DNA from: Aquaspirillum serpens DSM 68 | GTDB lineage: Bacteria > Pseudomonadota > Gammaproteobacteria > Burkholderiales > Aquaspirillaceae | Length of the DNA: 56,450 nt | Assembly (NCBI RefSeq): GCF_000420525.1 | Contig: NZ_ATVC01000007.1 | Span: 1 to 56,450 of the forward strand | Direction of reading: 5' to 3' | In this document: positions 18,238 through 26,228 of the stretch, in pieces | How positions within the stretch are numbered: position 1 is the first letter of the stretch | Layout: every line of letters starts with the position of its first letter | Program-made: the position numbers and the translations under genes | The notes under the pieces: model-generated | Seen by the model: the letters and a program-made list of their open reading frames with translations, nothing else | Databases searched by the model: none | What the model was told of the DNA's origin: nothing

Positions 18238-19908
18238 TTATAGCACGACCACTTCATCACTGAATGGATCATCAACCCGAGAGCCTGCACACAACACCGA
18301 ATACACCATACAATTCAGCGTGTTTTTTTGTGTTTCGATTGTGTGGAGAAAGGCTGTCGATACGGCGCAATCGCCATCGGAGATCATCAGCACATCGGCT
18401 TTTTTGAAGTTCTCGTGCCGTTTAATCAGTTCAAAAGCACGTTGCAATGGCGTTTCAAAGTCTGTTCCACCACCAAACCCTGTCCCCAAAAACTGCAACA
18501 AACCAGCAAGATCGGCTTTGCCATCCATCGCAAATTCGCGGATTTCTCCACTCGAACCAAACAACAGCACATGCAAAGCGCGGTCTTCACGTTTTAAAAT
18601 CAGCGATATCGCCAGCAACAACGCTTTTGCCCGCAGCAATGGCAAACCGGCCATGCTGCCCGAGGTATCCAAACACGCGACAATCGGCCCTGTTCGTTTT
18701 TTGCGTGTTTCTGTGGTTTCGCCCACACCTAAAGTGATGCCGCTTAATTCGTAGGTCAGCAGGTTTTTCTCGAGCAAGCGCGCAAAAAACAAGGTTTCGA
18801 GGGTGTCATCTTCCAGATTCGACAACTCACTCGGCAACATCCGCATCACATCATCGCTACGGTGAACGCCATGCACTTCGCTTTTGCTGGCTTCAGGAAT
18901 ACGCGACCGTTTGCGGTGTTCTTCGCTCAGATAATGGCGGCCCATTTTGCGAACAAGATCACGAATTTGGGCGTTTTCTTGTAGTTGCTTTGCCAATGCT
19001 TGGAAATCTTCCTGACAGGCTTTTAATTCGCCATACGACAAATCCGCACCAGTGGCACGCAAAAAACCTTCTGCATGATCGTAAGCAGTGCTGATTTCTT
19101 GCAACCACTGGCCGAAACCATCAAGTTTTTTCAACACATCAGCAGGAAGATTTTCGTCAGCGATTTCGCGCTGATAGTCTTGCAACGTGCCCAGTTCATC
19201 GCGAATGCGCGCTATATTGCTGGCGCTCAGCGGCAGGTTTTTAAAAAATTCGTGATGGGCTTGCCAATCTAATTCAGTTGGTTGGCTGGCCGGCGAGGAC
19301 GGGCGGCGAGGCGTGTTGTGTTCGCCGCTGTCGTCGTCCTCGTCATCACCGAAATCATTTTCCCAATCCCACAACCGCCACTTTGTCGCCCCCAAGCGGC
19401 TTTCGGCAGTGCGCTTTAGCTCGCGGATAGTGGGTTCCCATGTGCTATCAATCCAGTTCAATGGGTTCAACCGATCCCACAAAGAAGGCGCACCGCTTTC
19501 AAGCGTTTTCACACATTTGCTAGAGAATTGATGACAGTTTTTAATCACCAAGCCATAAAACGACCGTTCACCGACATCGAATAATGAACGCTCCGCCACC
19601 GCATCATGCCCCACTGCGCCGTGGCGATCACAAGAAACATAGATTTTGCTACCCAATAGGCTTTTTGAAGTGAAGCTATCGGGACTGCTAAGCTGCACTT
19701 CACTTTCAGCAATCCCATCGACCACGATATTAGAGATTTGCCGGCGGCCGACATAAATCCCAGAATGCTCCACCGCCACCCATAAATCACAATACAACAC
19801 ACTCCCCGGCACAGGGCGCACTTTGCTGCGGAAAGTGTTGTCGATGAAATATTTAATGGGTTTTATCCCAAATTTTAGCGCAGCGAATGCAGCAGAAAAT
19901 ATCGTCAT
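18238..19908 (-). CDS. ViaA-like VWA protein with N-terminal LRAT/NlpC-P60-like domain
   Basis: 556 residues. Residues about 30-135 look like an LRAT-type papain-like domain: 'PVPGSVLYCDLWVAVEHSGIYVG' region with His48, and 'VIKNCHQFSS' with Cys125 (compare NCEHF of LRAT). Such domains are thiol hydrolases or acyltransferases acting on lipids or peptides. A low-complexity acidic linker (186-212) follows. Residues 212-556 resemble ViaA: helical region 'DWQAHHEFFKNLPLSAS', then a VWA domain with an intact MIDAS site 'DTSGSM' (414-419), 'GGTDF' and 'ISDGD'. It begins 4 bases after the MoxR ATPase gene. ViaA partners RavA; an LRAT head on it is not something I know from characterised systems. Confidence 0.85.
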   Translation of the reverse strand: MTIFSAAFAALKFGIKPIKYFIDNTFRSKVRPVPGSVLYCDLWVAVEHSGIYVGRRQISNIVVDGIAESEVQLSSPDSFTSKSLLGSKIYVSCDRHGAVGHDAVAERSLFDVGERSFYGLVIKNCHQFSSKCVKTLESGAPSLWDRLNPLNWIDSTWEPTIRELKRTAESRLGATKWRLWDWENDFGDDEDDDSGEHNTPRRPSSPASQPTELDWQAHHEFFKNLPLSASNIARIRDELGTLQDYQREIADENLPADVLKKLDGFGQWLQEISTAYDHAEGFLRATGADLSYGELKACQEDFQALAKQLQENAQIRDLVRKMGRHYLSEEHRKRSRIPEASKSEVHGVHRSDDVMRMLPSELSNLEDDTLETLFFARLLEKNLLTYELSGITLGVGETTETRKKRTGPIVACLDTSGSMAGLPLLRAKALLLAISLILKREDRALHVLLFGSSGEIREFAMDGKADLAGLLQFLGTGFGGGTDFETPLQRAFELIKRHENFKKADVLMISDGDCAVSTAFLHTIETQKNTLNCMVYSVLCAGSRVDDPFSDEVVVL

Positions 19909-19912
19909 GGTG

Positions 19913-22003
19913 TTAAATCCACAGATTGTCTTTCAACTGCAAAGCCAGCAAATCCACCATTTTTTCACCGACTTGGCGTAAAGTTGGAACATTATTTTGA
20001 TGATCCCATCGCCAAACCTGCTCGAAATCCCAACCGAGGGTCAATTCAAAATAACGCTGTGTAAATAGTGCAGCAGCAACGGTTTTACCTTCCTGACCAT
20101 TACCATCATCACCTGTTTGGTTTGAATGACTTTCAATCGAAATATTATGTTCTAAACGGCCACCATTTTTATTTTCTGCAACAATACGGTAATAGCTCAC
20201 CTCAGCCAAAGGGCCAATCGCACAATGACGCACCACACTGTTCCTACAATAATATGCAATCCCGCAACTCAAACTACCGCTTCCAGATACAATACAACGC
20301 TCTACTACAGTTCCACTTTCGAGTGAATGGGCAATGCCACAATATGGTGATCCGTGAACCTTCACTTCACAATCAAGAATCTGGCAATTATTGTATATAA
20401 TGCTATCAAGAAAACAGATATCAGTATCAATATCAGTTAGTGGCCCTCCTGTCGTACGACAACGCGCAATCTGGCTATTTTTTGCTAACCCTACAAAAGA
20501 CCACGCTTCACAATCAAGCAAGGTGCAACCAGTGATGCTGTATCCAATCAATCTCTTTTCTGCTTGACATGCCAGAATGGTTGTTTTTTCTGCATTTAGA
20601 GCAATCGCACTTTCACCAAGCCGGATGTTTTGTAGCTGTGAATTGCGCACGGTATTAAATAGCGGCCTTACGCTGTATTCGCGATCAAGACGAAAACCGT
20701 CCCCCTCGTAATGTCCCTGAAAATCAAATATTGGCCAATCACTAATGGCTGAAAAATCTAGGTCGGCTGTTTGGCGGAAGTGATAGCCTTTTTGTCCGAC
20801 ATCCGCACGCGCCAAATCCATAAAATCTTCCACCGAGCGAATTAACAGCGGATCGTCAGCCGTGCCACTGCCGACAAAACCTTTCACCACTGCGCTAATT
20901 GCAGCACGGTTCGGCTTTTTGCCGATTTCGCTACTTTTTTGAAACGCAGCAACCACCGTTTCACCATCGCTATCCACTTCATAAACCGGAATATTTTTCT
21001 CTTTGTCCATCGGCACCAAACGGCTTAGGCCTTTCAAAGTCGATGTAATGATCTCTCGGACTTTGGGTGCATTATCGGGGTGGTTCCACAAACAATCTTT
21101 CAACAACAACACATCAGACAAATCTACCTCGCGCCGACCATTGCTGGCCGCAGAAACCCGTAGCAATTTAATAATTTTTTTCAAGCGGCGATCAGATAAA
21201 CTCTCACGCGCATCTTCTTGAAAGGCTTGTTTATGTTGTTGCCAAATACTTTGGATGCCTTGAACAATATCATTTGGAATCGTGACAGTTTTCGCAGCTT
21301 GACGTAAGCGCGCTATTTCATGCCGTGTTAAACGATCTTCCGGCGCAAACTCCGGTTCTGTCGTTGTATTGAATAACAATTCAAAACGATCTTCACTGAC
21401 ATAATCCACAAAAATACGCACCAAAAACCGATCATATAAAGCACCTAAAGCCTCATCATCGGTGGGTAATTCATTCGAAGCAGCAATTAACGCCTGTAAA
21501 GGAACAGCTTGGGCTTGAGCGCCATTGTGATACATGCGCTCGTTAAGAATCGTCAATAACGCATTGAGAATAGAAGAACTGGCTTTGAAAATTTCATCTA
21601 AAAAAGCCACATTGACAGTGGGTAAATAGCCCTGAGTATTGCGCTTAAAACGGTCGGCTTTTAATTCGGTAATAGAAAGTGGGCCGAATAATTCTTCTGG
21701 TGTCGAAAATTTGGTGAGCAGATATTCAAAATAATCATGCCCATCTTGATCATCACTTAAGACTTGTGCAATCCGCCGAGCTACCAAACTTTTTCCTGTG
21801 CCTGGAGGCCCAACCAAAACCAAATTTTCCTCGGCTAATACGGTTAACAATGCGGCTTTTAATACCCCCTCACGCTCAACCAAACCCTGATTTAACAAAG
21901 CCAACAGGCGTTGTAGTTTGGTTTTAAAACTGGCGGCTTCGGGCGAAAGCGAAGAGAGAGGGGCGGCAGCGGTCTGTGGACGCGGTTGTAGAACTTGGCT
22001 CAT
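19913..22003 (-). CDS. RavA-like MoxR AAA+ ATPase with C-terminal GLUG-like beta-helix
   Basis: 696 residues. Residues 20-330 are a MoxR-family AAA+ module: Walker A 'GPPGTGKS' (65-72), Walker B 'VAFLDEI' (132-138), sensor-1 Asn177 and Arg finger in 'YDRF' (190-193), closest to RavA. From about 375 the protein changes: 'GSGTADDPLLIRSVEDF', 'YHFRQTADLDFS', 'GHYEGDGFRLD', then about five 20-25-residue rungs with Cys at the turn ('VVERCIVSG', 'VVRHCAIG'), ending 'WRWDHQNNVPTLR'. This is the pattern of GLUG/right-handed beta-helix domains normally found in surface proteins, yet there is no signal peptide. The beta-helix replaces the RavA C-terminal region and is A+T-richer than the ATPase part. 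It probably drives the LRAT-VWA protein. Confidence 0.88.
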   Translation of the reverse strand: MSQVLQPRPQTAAAPLSSLSPEAASFKTKLQRLLALLNQGLVEREGVLKAALLTVLAEENLVLVGPPGTGKSLVARRIAQVLSDDQDGHDYFEYLLTKFSTPEELFGPLSITELKADRFKRNTQGYLPTVNVAFLDEIFKASSSILNALLTILNERMYHNGAQAQAVPLQALIAASNELPTDDEALGALYDRFLVRIFVDYVSEDRFELLFNTTTEPEFAPEDRLTRHEIARLRQAAKTVTIPNDIVQGIQSIWQQHKQAFQEDARESLSDRRLKKIIKLLRVSAASNGRREVDLSDVLLLKDCLWNHPDNAPKVREIITSTLKGLSRLVPMDKEKNIPVYEVDSDGETVVAAFQKSSEIGKKPNRAAISAVVKGFVGSGTADDPLLIRSVEDFMDLARADVGQKGYHFRQTADLDFSAISDWPIFDFQGHYEGDGFRLDREYSVRPLFNTVRNSQLQNIRLGESAIALNAEKTTILACQAEKRLIGYSITGCTLLDCEAWSFVGLAKNSQIARCRTTGGPLTDIDTDICFLDSIIYNNCQILDCEVKVHGSPYCGIAHSLESGTVVERCIVSGSGSLSCGIAYYCRNSVVRHCAIGPLAEVSYYRIVAENKNGGRLEHNISIESHSNQTGDDGNGQEGKTVAAALFTQRYFELTLGWDFEQVWRWDHQNNVPTLRQVGEKMVDLLALQLKDNLWI

Positions 22004-22151
22004 CGTTGGCTCAACAAACAGAAGAATAAAAAACGAATGCCAAGTGTTTCAGAAATAGCTTGCCAAAGCAATTTTTTATGCAAAATGTTTGTAAAAATCT
22101 AAATTCAGCCCACACCACGCCGCTACAGCTCGTACCAAGACGACAACATGC

Positions 22152-22859
22152 TCAAAGCCGAGTCAGCCACAACAGCAGAGGCACTAACACAGCGGTGAGT
22201 ACGCCATTCAGCCCCATCGCCAACCCTGCAAAAGCCCCTGCGCCAGCCGAGATTTGAAAAGCCCGTGCGGTGCCGATGCCGTGACCGGCAATGCCGGAGC
22301 TGAATCCCAACACGATGTCACTGTCCCACTTCCAACGTTGTAGCAAAGGGATGGTCAAAACACAGGCCAACATACCAGTCAAAATCACCAACACCGAAGC
22401 CAACTGCGGCACGCCGCCGATATGTTCTGCAATCCCCATCGCAATCGGTGTCGTCACTGAACGCGGAGCGAGGGTAAGCAATAGTTCACGATCTAACCCA
22501 AACAACATGCCGCTACCAATGCCGCTAATAATGCCAACCGTCCCGCCGATCAGCAGGGCGATTAACAACGGGCCAAGTGCTTTTTGTAAGCGTGGGAGTT
22601 GGGCGTAGAGAGGCACGGCAAGGGCAACGGTGGCGGGGCCCAGTAGGAAATGGACATACTGCGCACCAGCAAAATAGGTGGTGTATGAAGTGCCCGTGCC
22701 AAGCAAAAGGGCAATAATCAAACCATTCGACAAAATAATTGGGTTAGCCAATGGATGGCCTTTACAGCGGCGATTGAGCGTTACCATGCCGCGAAAAGTC
22801 AGCAACGTGACGAATAACCATGTCAGCGGCGACTGCAACATAAATTGCCATGTGCTCAT
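22152..22859 (-). CDS. LrgB/CidB family membrane protein
   Basis: 235-residue polytopic membrane protein of the LrgB (PF04172) family, with 'GTGTSYTTYFAGAQYVHFLLGPATVALAVPLY' split over its first helices, 'APRSVTTPIAM' and 'GIAGHGIGTARAF', all hallmarks. LrgAB/CidAB act in control of murein hydrolases and carry small organic acids such as pyruvate in some bacteria. Its start overlaps the end of the lrgA-like gene by 4 bases. The 148-base gap to the MoxR gene shows no clear gene. Confidence 0.9.
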   Translation of the reverse strand: MSTWQFMLQSPLTWLFVTLLTFRGMVTLNRRCKGHPLANPIILSNGLIIALLLGTGTSYTTYFAGAQYVHFLLGPATVALAVPLYAQLPRLQKALGPLLIALLIGGTVGIISGIGSGMLFGLDRELLLTLAPRSVTTPIAMGIAEHIGGVPQLASVLVILTGMLACVLTIPLLQRWKWDSDIVLGFSSGIAGHGIGTARAFQISAGAGAFAGLAMGLNGVLTAVLVPLLLWLTRL

Positions 22860-23230
22860 GCTTTCCCTCCCAATTTACGCAAACGCCGCAAACGATGACG
22901 CGCCAGTAACAGTTTCAAACTGCCGGCGGTCGCTAAATGGGTGGCAAACAAGGCCACCAGCAAGGTGATTGTCAGTGGCCAAAAAGCGCGTTCTAGCAAA
23001 TCTAAATACTGAATTACTCCCACCCCAGCCGGCACAAACAACAAACCCAACCACGCCATCAGCTTTGGAACATTCTCGCCCAAAAAATGGGGAATGCCTC
23101 GCCGTGTCATCAGAGTTAAAAATAAAAACAACATGCCTAACACCGGCCCCGGAATGGGAAGGCTAAGCGCATGGCTCACCATTTCACCAAACCACTGGTA
23201 GGCAACCAACACAATTAAAGTTTCTAACAT
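22856..23230 (-). CDS. LrgA/CidA family holin-like protein
   Basis: 124-residue membrane protein with four hydrophobic segments. Contains 'LSLPIPGPVLGMLFLFL' and 'LFVPAGVGVIQYLDL', diagnostic for the LrgA/CidA family, and a basic C-terminal tail. First gene of the lrgA-lrgB pair. The Lrp-family gene upstream on the same strand could be its regulator, as lrgAB-type operons often sit beside a regulator, but the sequence gives no proof. Confidence 0.9.
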   Translation of the reverse strand: MLETLIVLVAYQWFGEMVSHALSLPIPGPVLGMLFLFLTLMTRRGIPHFLGENVPKLMAWLGLLFVPAGVGVIQYLDLLERAFWPLTITLLVALFATHLATAGSLKLLLARHRLRRLRKLGGKA

Positions 23231-23361
23231 GGCAATAAAATGAGGCGAAAAGCAGAAAATTGCCGTTAAAAGTGAACGAGGTCAAATCTTTTCACTTTTG
23301 GATGATTGGTATGACCACTATTTCTGTTGACACCTATCCATATTCGGATAGGCGGCGGGGA

Positions 23362-23853
23362 TTAGCTGAGGATAGATTCTAGGTGATTGAGAGGCAGAGC
23401 GGTCGAGCGTTTGACTTCATGTAGCACAAAGCTGGATTTCACATCGGCGACACCTGGGTGTTGCAGCAATTTATCCATCACAAAGCGCGAGAAGTGCTCT
23501 AAATCTTCAAAATACACTTGCAGCAAATAATCCATCTCGCCGGTCATGGCAAAACAGTTAATCACTTCTTGCCAATGTGAAACGGCTTCTGAAAATTGTT
23601 TGGCGTAGGTGGTGCCACGTTTTTCTAAACTGACACGGACAAAGGCCTGTAACCCCAAGCCAAGACGGGCAGGTTCGAGTAGCGCGACATATTGTCGAAT
23701 CACACCCGATTCTTCGAGTTGTTTCAATCGGCGCAAACAAGGCGAGGGAGAGAGAGCAACGGTTTCTGCGAGTTCGACATTGCTTAAGCGGCCATCACGT
23801 TGCAACGTGGCAAGAATTTTTAAGTCGGTTTTGTCAAAGTGTTGCGCGGGCAT
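23362..23853 (-). CDS. Lrp/AsnC family transcriptional regulator
   Basis: 163 residues. An N-terminal helix-turn-helix ('FDKTDLKILATLQRDGRLSNVELAETVALSPSPCLRRLKQLEESGVI' region, residues 6-55) is followed by a RAM ligand domain ('CFAMTGEMDYLLQVYFEDLEHF' region). Such proteins usually sense amino acids and act as octamers. The target is unknown. Downstream, the dyad CCTATCC-GGATAGG at 23333-23352 lies between it and the lrgA-like gene but lacks a T run. Confidence 0.92.
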   Translation of the reverse strand: MPAQHFDKTDLKILATLQRDGRLSNVELAETVALSPSPCLRRLKQLEESGVIRQYVALLEPARLGLGLQAFVRVSLEKRGTTYAKQFSEAVSHWQEVINCFAMTGEMDYLLQVYFEDLEHFSRFVMDKLLQHPGVADVKSSFVLHEVKRSTALPLNHLESILS

Positions 23854-23949
23854 TTTATCGCTCTTCTAAGATGAGTTCTCGATATTTTAATCTATCTTGG
23901 AGGCAATAATATCAATTCATTGCAATAAAGTTGCCATCAGCTTCAACAA

Positions 23950-25212
23950 CTATTCACCAATTTTCAAAGCATTAGCCCAAGTCAGGGCATCGATTTGTGC
24001 CAAGCTGACCCATTCTGGACAAAATCCCTCGGCTTCGATGATGTCAAAGCTACAACCCAAGCGGTGTTCATTTTCGTTTTCCACCGCTTCTGCCACATTC
24101 AGATAAGACACTAAACACCCTCGATGCGACAACAAAGCATAAGAAATATGTGTCGATAAACCGGGGATCTGCCGCAATAATGCTTCGATTGGCATGCCCA
24201 ACAACACCGGCGCTAACGATAATACGCCACATAAAAAAGCCTCATCAGCCAAATCGGGGCGGGTTTCTTGTGCCAATAACTCCATAAGACGCGCACGGGC
24301 GGCGGCAGTACGGAACAGGGGTGTGGGAGTGGCATTGCCGTTATCTTCAACATACAGCAACAACTGTAACCAGCGGGCAATCTGTTTGCGGCCCAGTAAA
24401 GTCACCGCCTGCAAAATCGAATGAATACGGGTACCGTAACCGTAGTGGGCAGAATTGGTCAGACGCAATAGATTCACGGTTAAACTGGGATCGGTTTTAA
24501 TCGTGAGTTCGATATCATGGGTACTGCTGTTATCGTCGTTTAATAAAGCCAACAACTGCATGATCGTCAATCGGGCTGGACTCAGCCCTTGACCACTGAG
24601 CACCGACGGTTTGGCAAAGAAATAACCTTGGAAATAAGAAAAGCCCAGTGCGCGACACATCTCGGCTTGCTCTCGTGTTTCCACTCTCTCGGCCAAAAAG
24701 CGCGCCCCGAAGCGGCGCAGCTGATCTAACAACGGTAGTAAGGTACTTTCCTTGCCCGGGACAAGTGGGATTTTGATGATATCAGCGAGTTCGAGAATCG
24801 GATCCCAAGCAGGGTCGTAATGCTCAAGGTCATCAACAGCAATTAAAAACCCTGCCTTTTTCAATTCAGCACAACGCTTGGCGAGGGCAGGACTTGGCGT
24901 CACATGCTCTAACACTTCCAACACCACTTGCTGTGCGGGTAAGAGACTGATGACTTCTTCAAATAAAAAGGCTTCGTTTACATTCACAAAGCCTTTATAA
25001 CTACCTAGCAAATTCCCCATCGACAGCTCACAAAAAGCATTGACGATGACTTGTGCTGTCGCTTGAAAATCGTTCGTTACCCCCGCATGCAACCCCACTT
25101 GGCGCCTGAACAACAGTTCATAGCCAAATAAACGAAAAGCACTGTCTAAAATTGGCTGTCGCCCAACAAAAATCGGCTGGCGGATTTTAGGGTCGGAGAT
25201 AACTGTTGTCAT
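23950..25212 (-). CDS. Degenerate EAL plus HDOD signalling protein (YuxH-like)
   Basis: 420 residues. The N-terminal EAL-like domain begins 'FVGRQPILDSAFRLFGYELLFR', where the catalytic EALLR is replaced by YELLFR and DDFG by 'VDDLEHY', so phosphodiesterase activity is unlikely and c-di-GMP binding uncertain. The C-terminal HDOD domain includes 'ELTIKTDPSLTVNLLRLTNS' and 'SILQAVTLLGRKQIARW'. Proteins of this build regulate motility or c-di-GMP output through protein contacts. AAAGGTAATTCT precedes the ATG. Monocistronic, as far as can be seen. Confidence 0.88.
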   Translation of the reverse strand: MTTVISDPKIRQPIFVGRQPILDSAFRLFGYELLFRRQVGLHAGVTNDFQATAQVIVNAFCELSMGNLLGSYKGFVNVNEAFLFEEVISLLPAQQVVLEVLEHVTPSPALAKRCAELKKAGFLIAVDDLEHYDPAWDPILELADIIKIPLVPGKESTLLPLLDQLRRFGARFLAERVETREQAEMCRALGFSYFQGYFFAKPSVLSGQGLSPARLTIMQLLALLNDDNSSTHDIELTIKTDPSLTVNLLRLTNSAHYGYGTRIHSILQAVTLLGRKQIARWLQLLLYVEDNGNATPTPLFRTAAARARLMELLAQETRPDLADEAFLCGVLSLAPVLLGMPIEALLRQIPGLSTHISYALLSHRGCLVSYLNVAEAVENENEHRLGCSFDIIEAEGFCPEWVSLAQIDALTWANALKIGE

Positions 25213-25449
25213 AGAATTACCTTTGCACGAGGGAGCAAATCAAAAGACTTCGCCTATCAACTAAAACAACAATGGCATCTTCAAGCATAATGACAAAAGC
25301 AATCTCTTGCAACAAAAATACAAAACTTTATGCCATAATAAATTGTTATTTATCATGGCTGGCCAATCCGCTTGAGGATGCCACATACGCTGTCTGTTGT
25401 CTGACAACTCAAGACAAACACCTCTGAAAAAACTTTTTTCAAAAAAGGC

Positions 25450-25480
25450 TTGACGGCAAAACCGAGTTCGGGTTTAATAC
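25450..25480 (+). promoter_or_regulatory. Sigma70-like promoter of tRNA-Phe
   Basis: TTGACG (25450-25455) is followed after 17-19 bases by TTTAATAC (25473-25480). This is the only signal recognised in the 300-base gap 25213-25512, which is otherwise A+T-rich without a gene. Confidence 0.6.
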
Positions 25481-25512
25481 GGTTCTCGCTGCAGCAACGA
25501 TGCAAGCGAAAT

Positions 25513-25588
25513 GGCCAATTAGCTCAGTTGGTAGAGCAGCGGATTGAAAATCCGCGTGTCCGTGGTTCGATTCCGCGATTGGCCACCA
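25513..25588 (+). tRNA. tRNA-Phe (GAA)
   Basis: The acceptor stem pairs GGCCAAT with ATTGGCC, then discriminator A and encoded CCA. The anticodon loop TTGAAAA gives GAA. The length is 76 bases. A truncated integrase gene lies downstream, so this tRNA was probably an integration site. Confidence 0.97.
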
Positions 25589-25623
25589 CAGAATTAAAAA
25601 GCAGTGCCTAGCATTGCCAAATA

Positions 25624-25660
25624 AACCCAGTAAGAGCCTTGTGCCTACTGGGTTTTTTGC
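25624..25660 (+). terminator. Intrinsic terminator after tRNA-Phe
   Basis: A hairpin pairs ACCCAGTA (25625-25632) with TACTGGGT (25646-25653), followed by TTTTTGC. Confidence 0.85.
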
Positions 25661-25701
25661 TATTCGTGGGCAATCCTTGGCAACAGGGGTAGCAGTAAAA
25701 T

Positions 25702-25753
25702 TTGTGTATAACTTTGTGTATAACTAGAATCGCATGGCAACCGTTATACACAA
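25702..25753. repeat. Triple repeat TTGTGTATAAC ahead of the integrase relic
   Basis: The 11-mer TTGTGTATAAC occurs twice in tandem (25702-25712 and 25714-25724) and once inverted (25743-25753), ending nine bases before the integrase start. Arm-type integrase sites or an autoregulatory operator are likely readings. Confidence 0.6.
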
Positions 25754-25761
25754 GGCCTGCC

Positions 25762-26112
25762 ATGAAGCTAACTGACCCCGTTATCAAGGCAACCAAGCCA
25801 CAAGAAAAACCCTTTACCTTGTCCGATGGTGAAGGCCTTGCATTGCACATCCAGCCCAACGGTTCAAAGTGGTGGCGTTTTCGCTATCGGTTTGACGGTA
25901 AACCCTGTTTGCTGTCTCTTGGCACCTATCCCAGTACTACCCTTAAAGCAGCCAGATTAGAGCGTGACCGCCTGAAAGGGCTAATCAAGCAAGGCATTAA
26001 CCCTTCTGTCCAACGCCAAGAAGATAAATTCATGGCCGCCAAGAGTTCAGCTAATAGCTTTGAATCGGTGGCCCGTGCTTGGTTTGACGGCTGGCAAGGC
26101 CACCAGGTTACA
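25762..26112 (+). pseudogene. Truncated tyrosine integrase (N-terminal arm-binding domain only)
   Basis: The start MKLTDPVIKATKPQEKPF and the following 'LSDGEGLALHIQPNGSKWWRFRYRF' region are the DUF4102 arm-binding domain of P4-type integrases that use tRNA genes. About 117 residues are recognisable, up to 'SFESVARAWFDGWQGHQ', where the core-binding domain should begin. The frame then runs into a strong terminator hairpin and stops at 26184, so the catalytic domain (R-H-R-Y) is gone. It lies 173 bases past tRNA-Phe. A deletion of the former island that brought in a foreign 3' end is the simplest explanation. Confidence 0.85.
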
Positions 26113-26150
26113 ACGCCCGACTTTTTACTAAGTCGGGCGTTTTTCTTTTT
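26112..26150 (+). terminator. Strong intrinsic terminator at the integrase breakpoint
   Basis: A hairpin pairs AACGCCCGACTT with AAGTCGGGCGTT, followed by TTTCTTTTT. It lies inside the out-of-place 3' part of the integrase frame and must have come from another gene. Confidence 0.85.
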
Positions 26151-26151
26151 C

Positions 26152-26177
26152 AGAGCGTTAAATCGCTCTCTTTTCTT
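26152..26177 (+). terminator. Second small hairpin with T-rich tail
   Basis: GAGCG-TTAAAT-CGCTC is followed by TCTTTTCTTTG, two bases after the first terminator's tail. Likely a back-up terminator. Confidence 0.5.
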
Positions 26178-26193
26178 TGTTTAAGATTGTCTT

Positions 26194-26220
26194 GCTATTT
26201 TTAGAACAATCAGTCTATTA
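26194..26220. promoter_or_regulatory. Probable AcuR operator ahead of acuR
   Basis: GCTATTTTTAGAACAATCAGTCTA shares its layout with the dyad ahead of acuI (26877-26906). It ends about 10 bases before the acuR ATG, as expected for an autorepressed TetR gene. The common core is AxxACxATCxGTCTA. Confidence 0.6.
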
Positions 26221-26228
26221 TTTTCCTC

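Noticed and set aside
18238-22003. Plain annotation as ravA-viaA
   Set aside because: The pair lacks the RavA C-terminal region and ViaA does not carry an LRAT-like head; symbols would mislead.
23333-23352. Dyad CCTATCC/GGATAGG as a terminator of the Lrp gene
   Set aside because: No T run follows on either strand.
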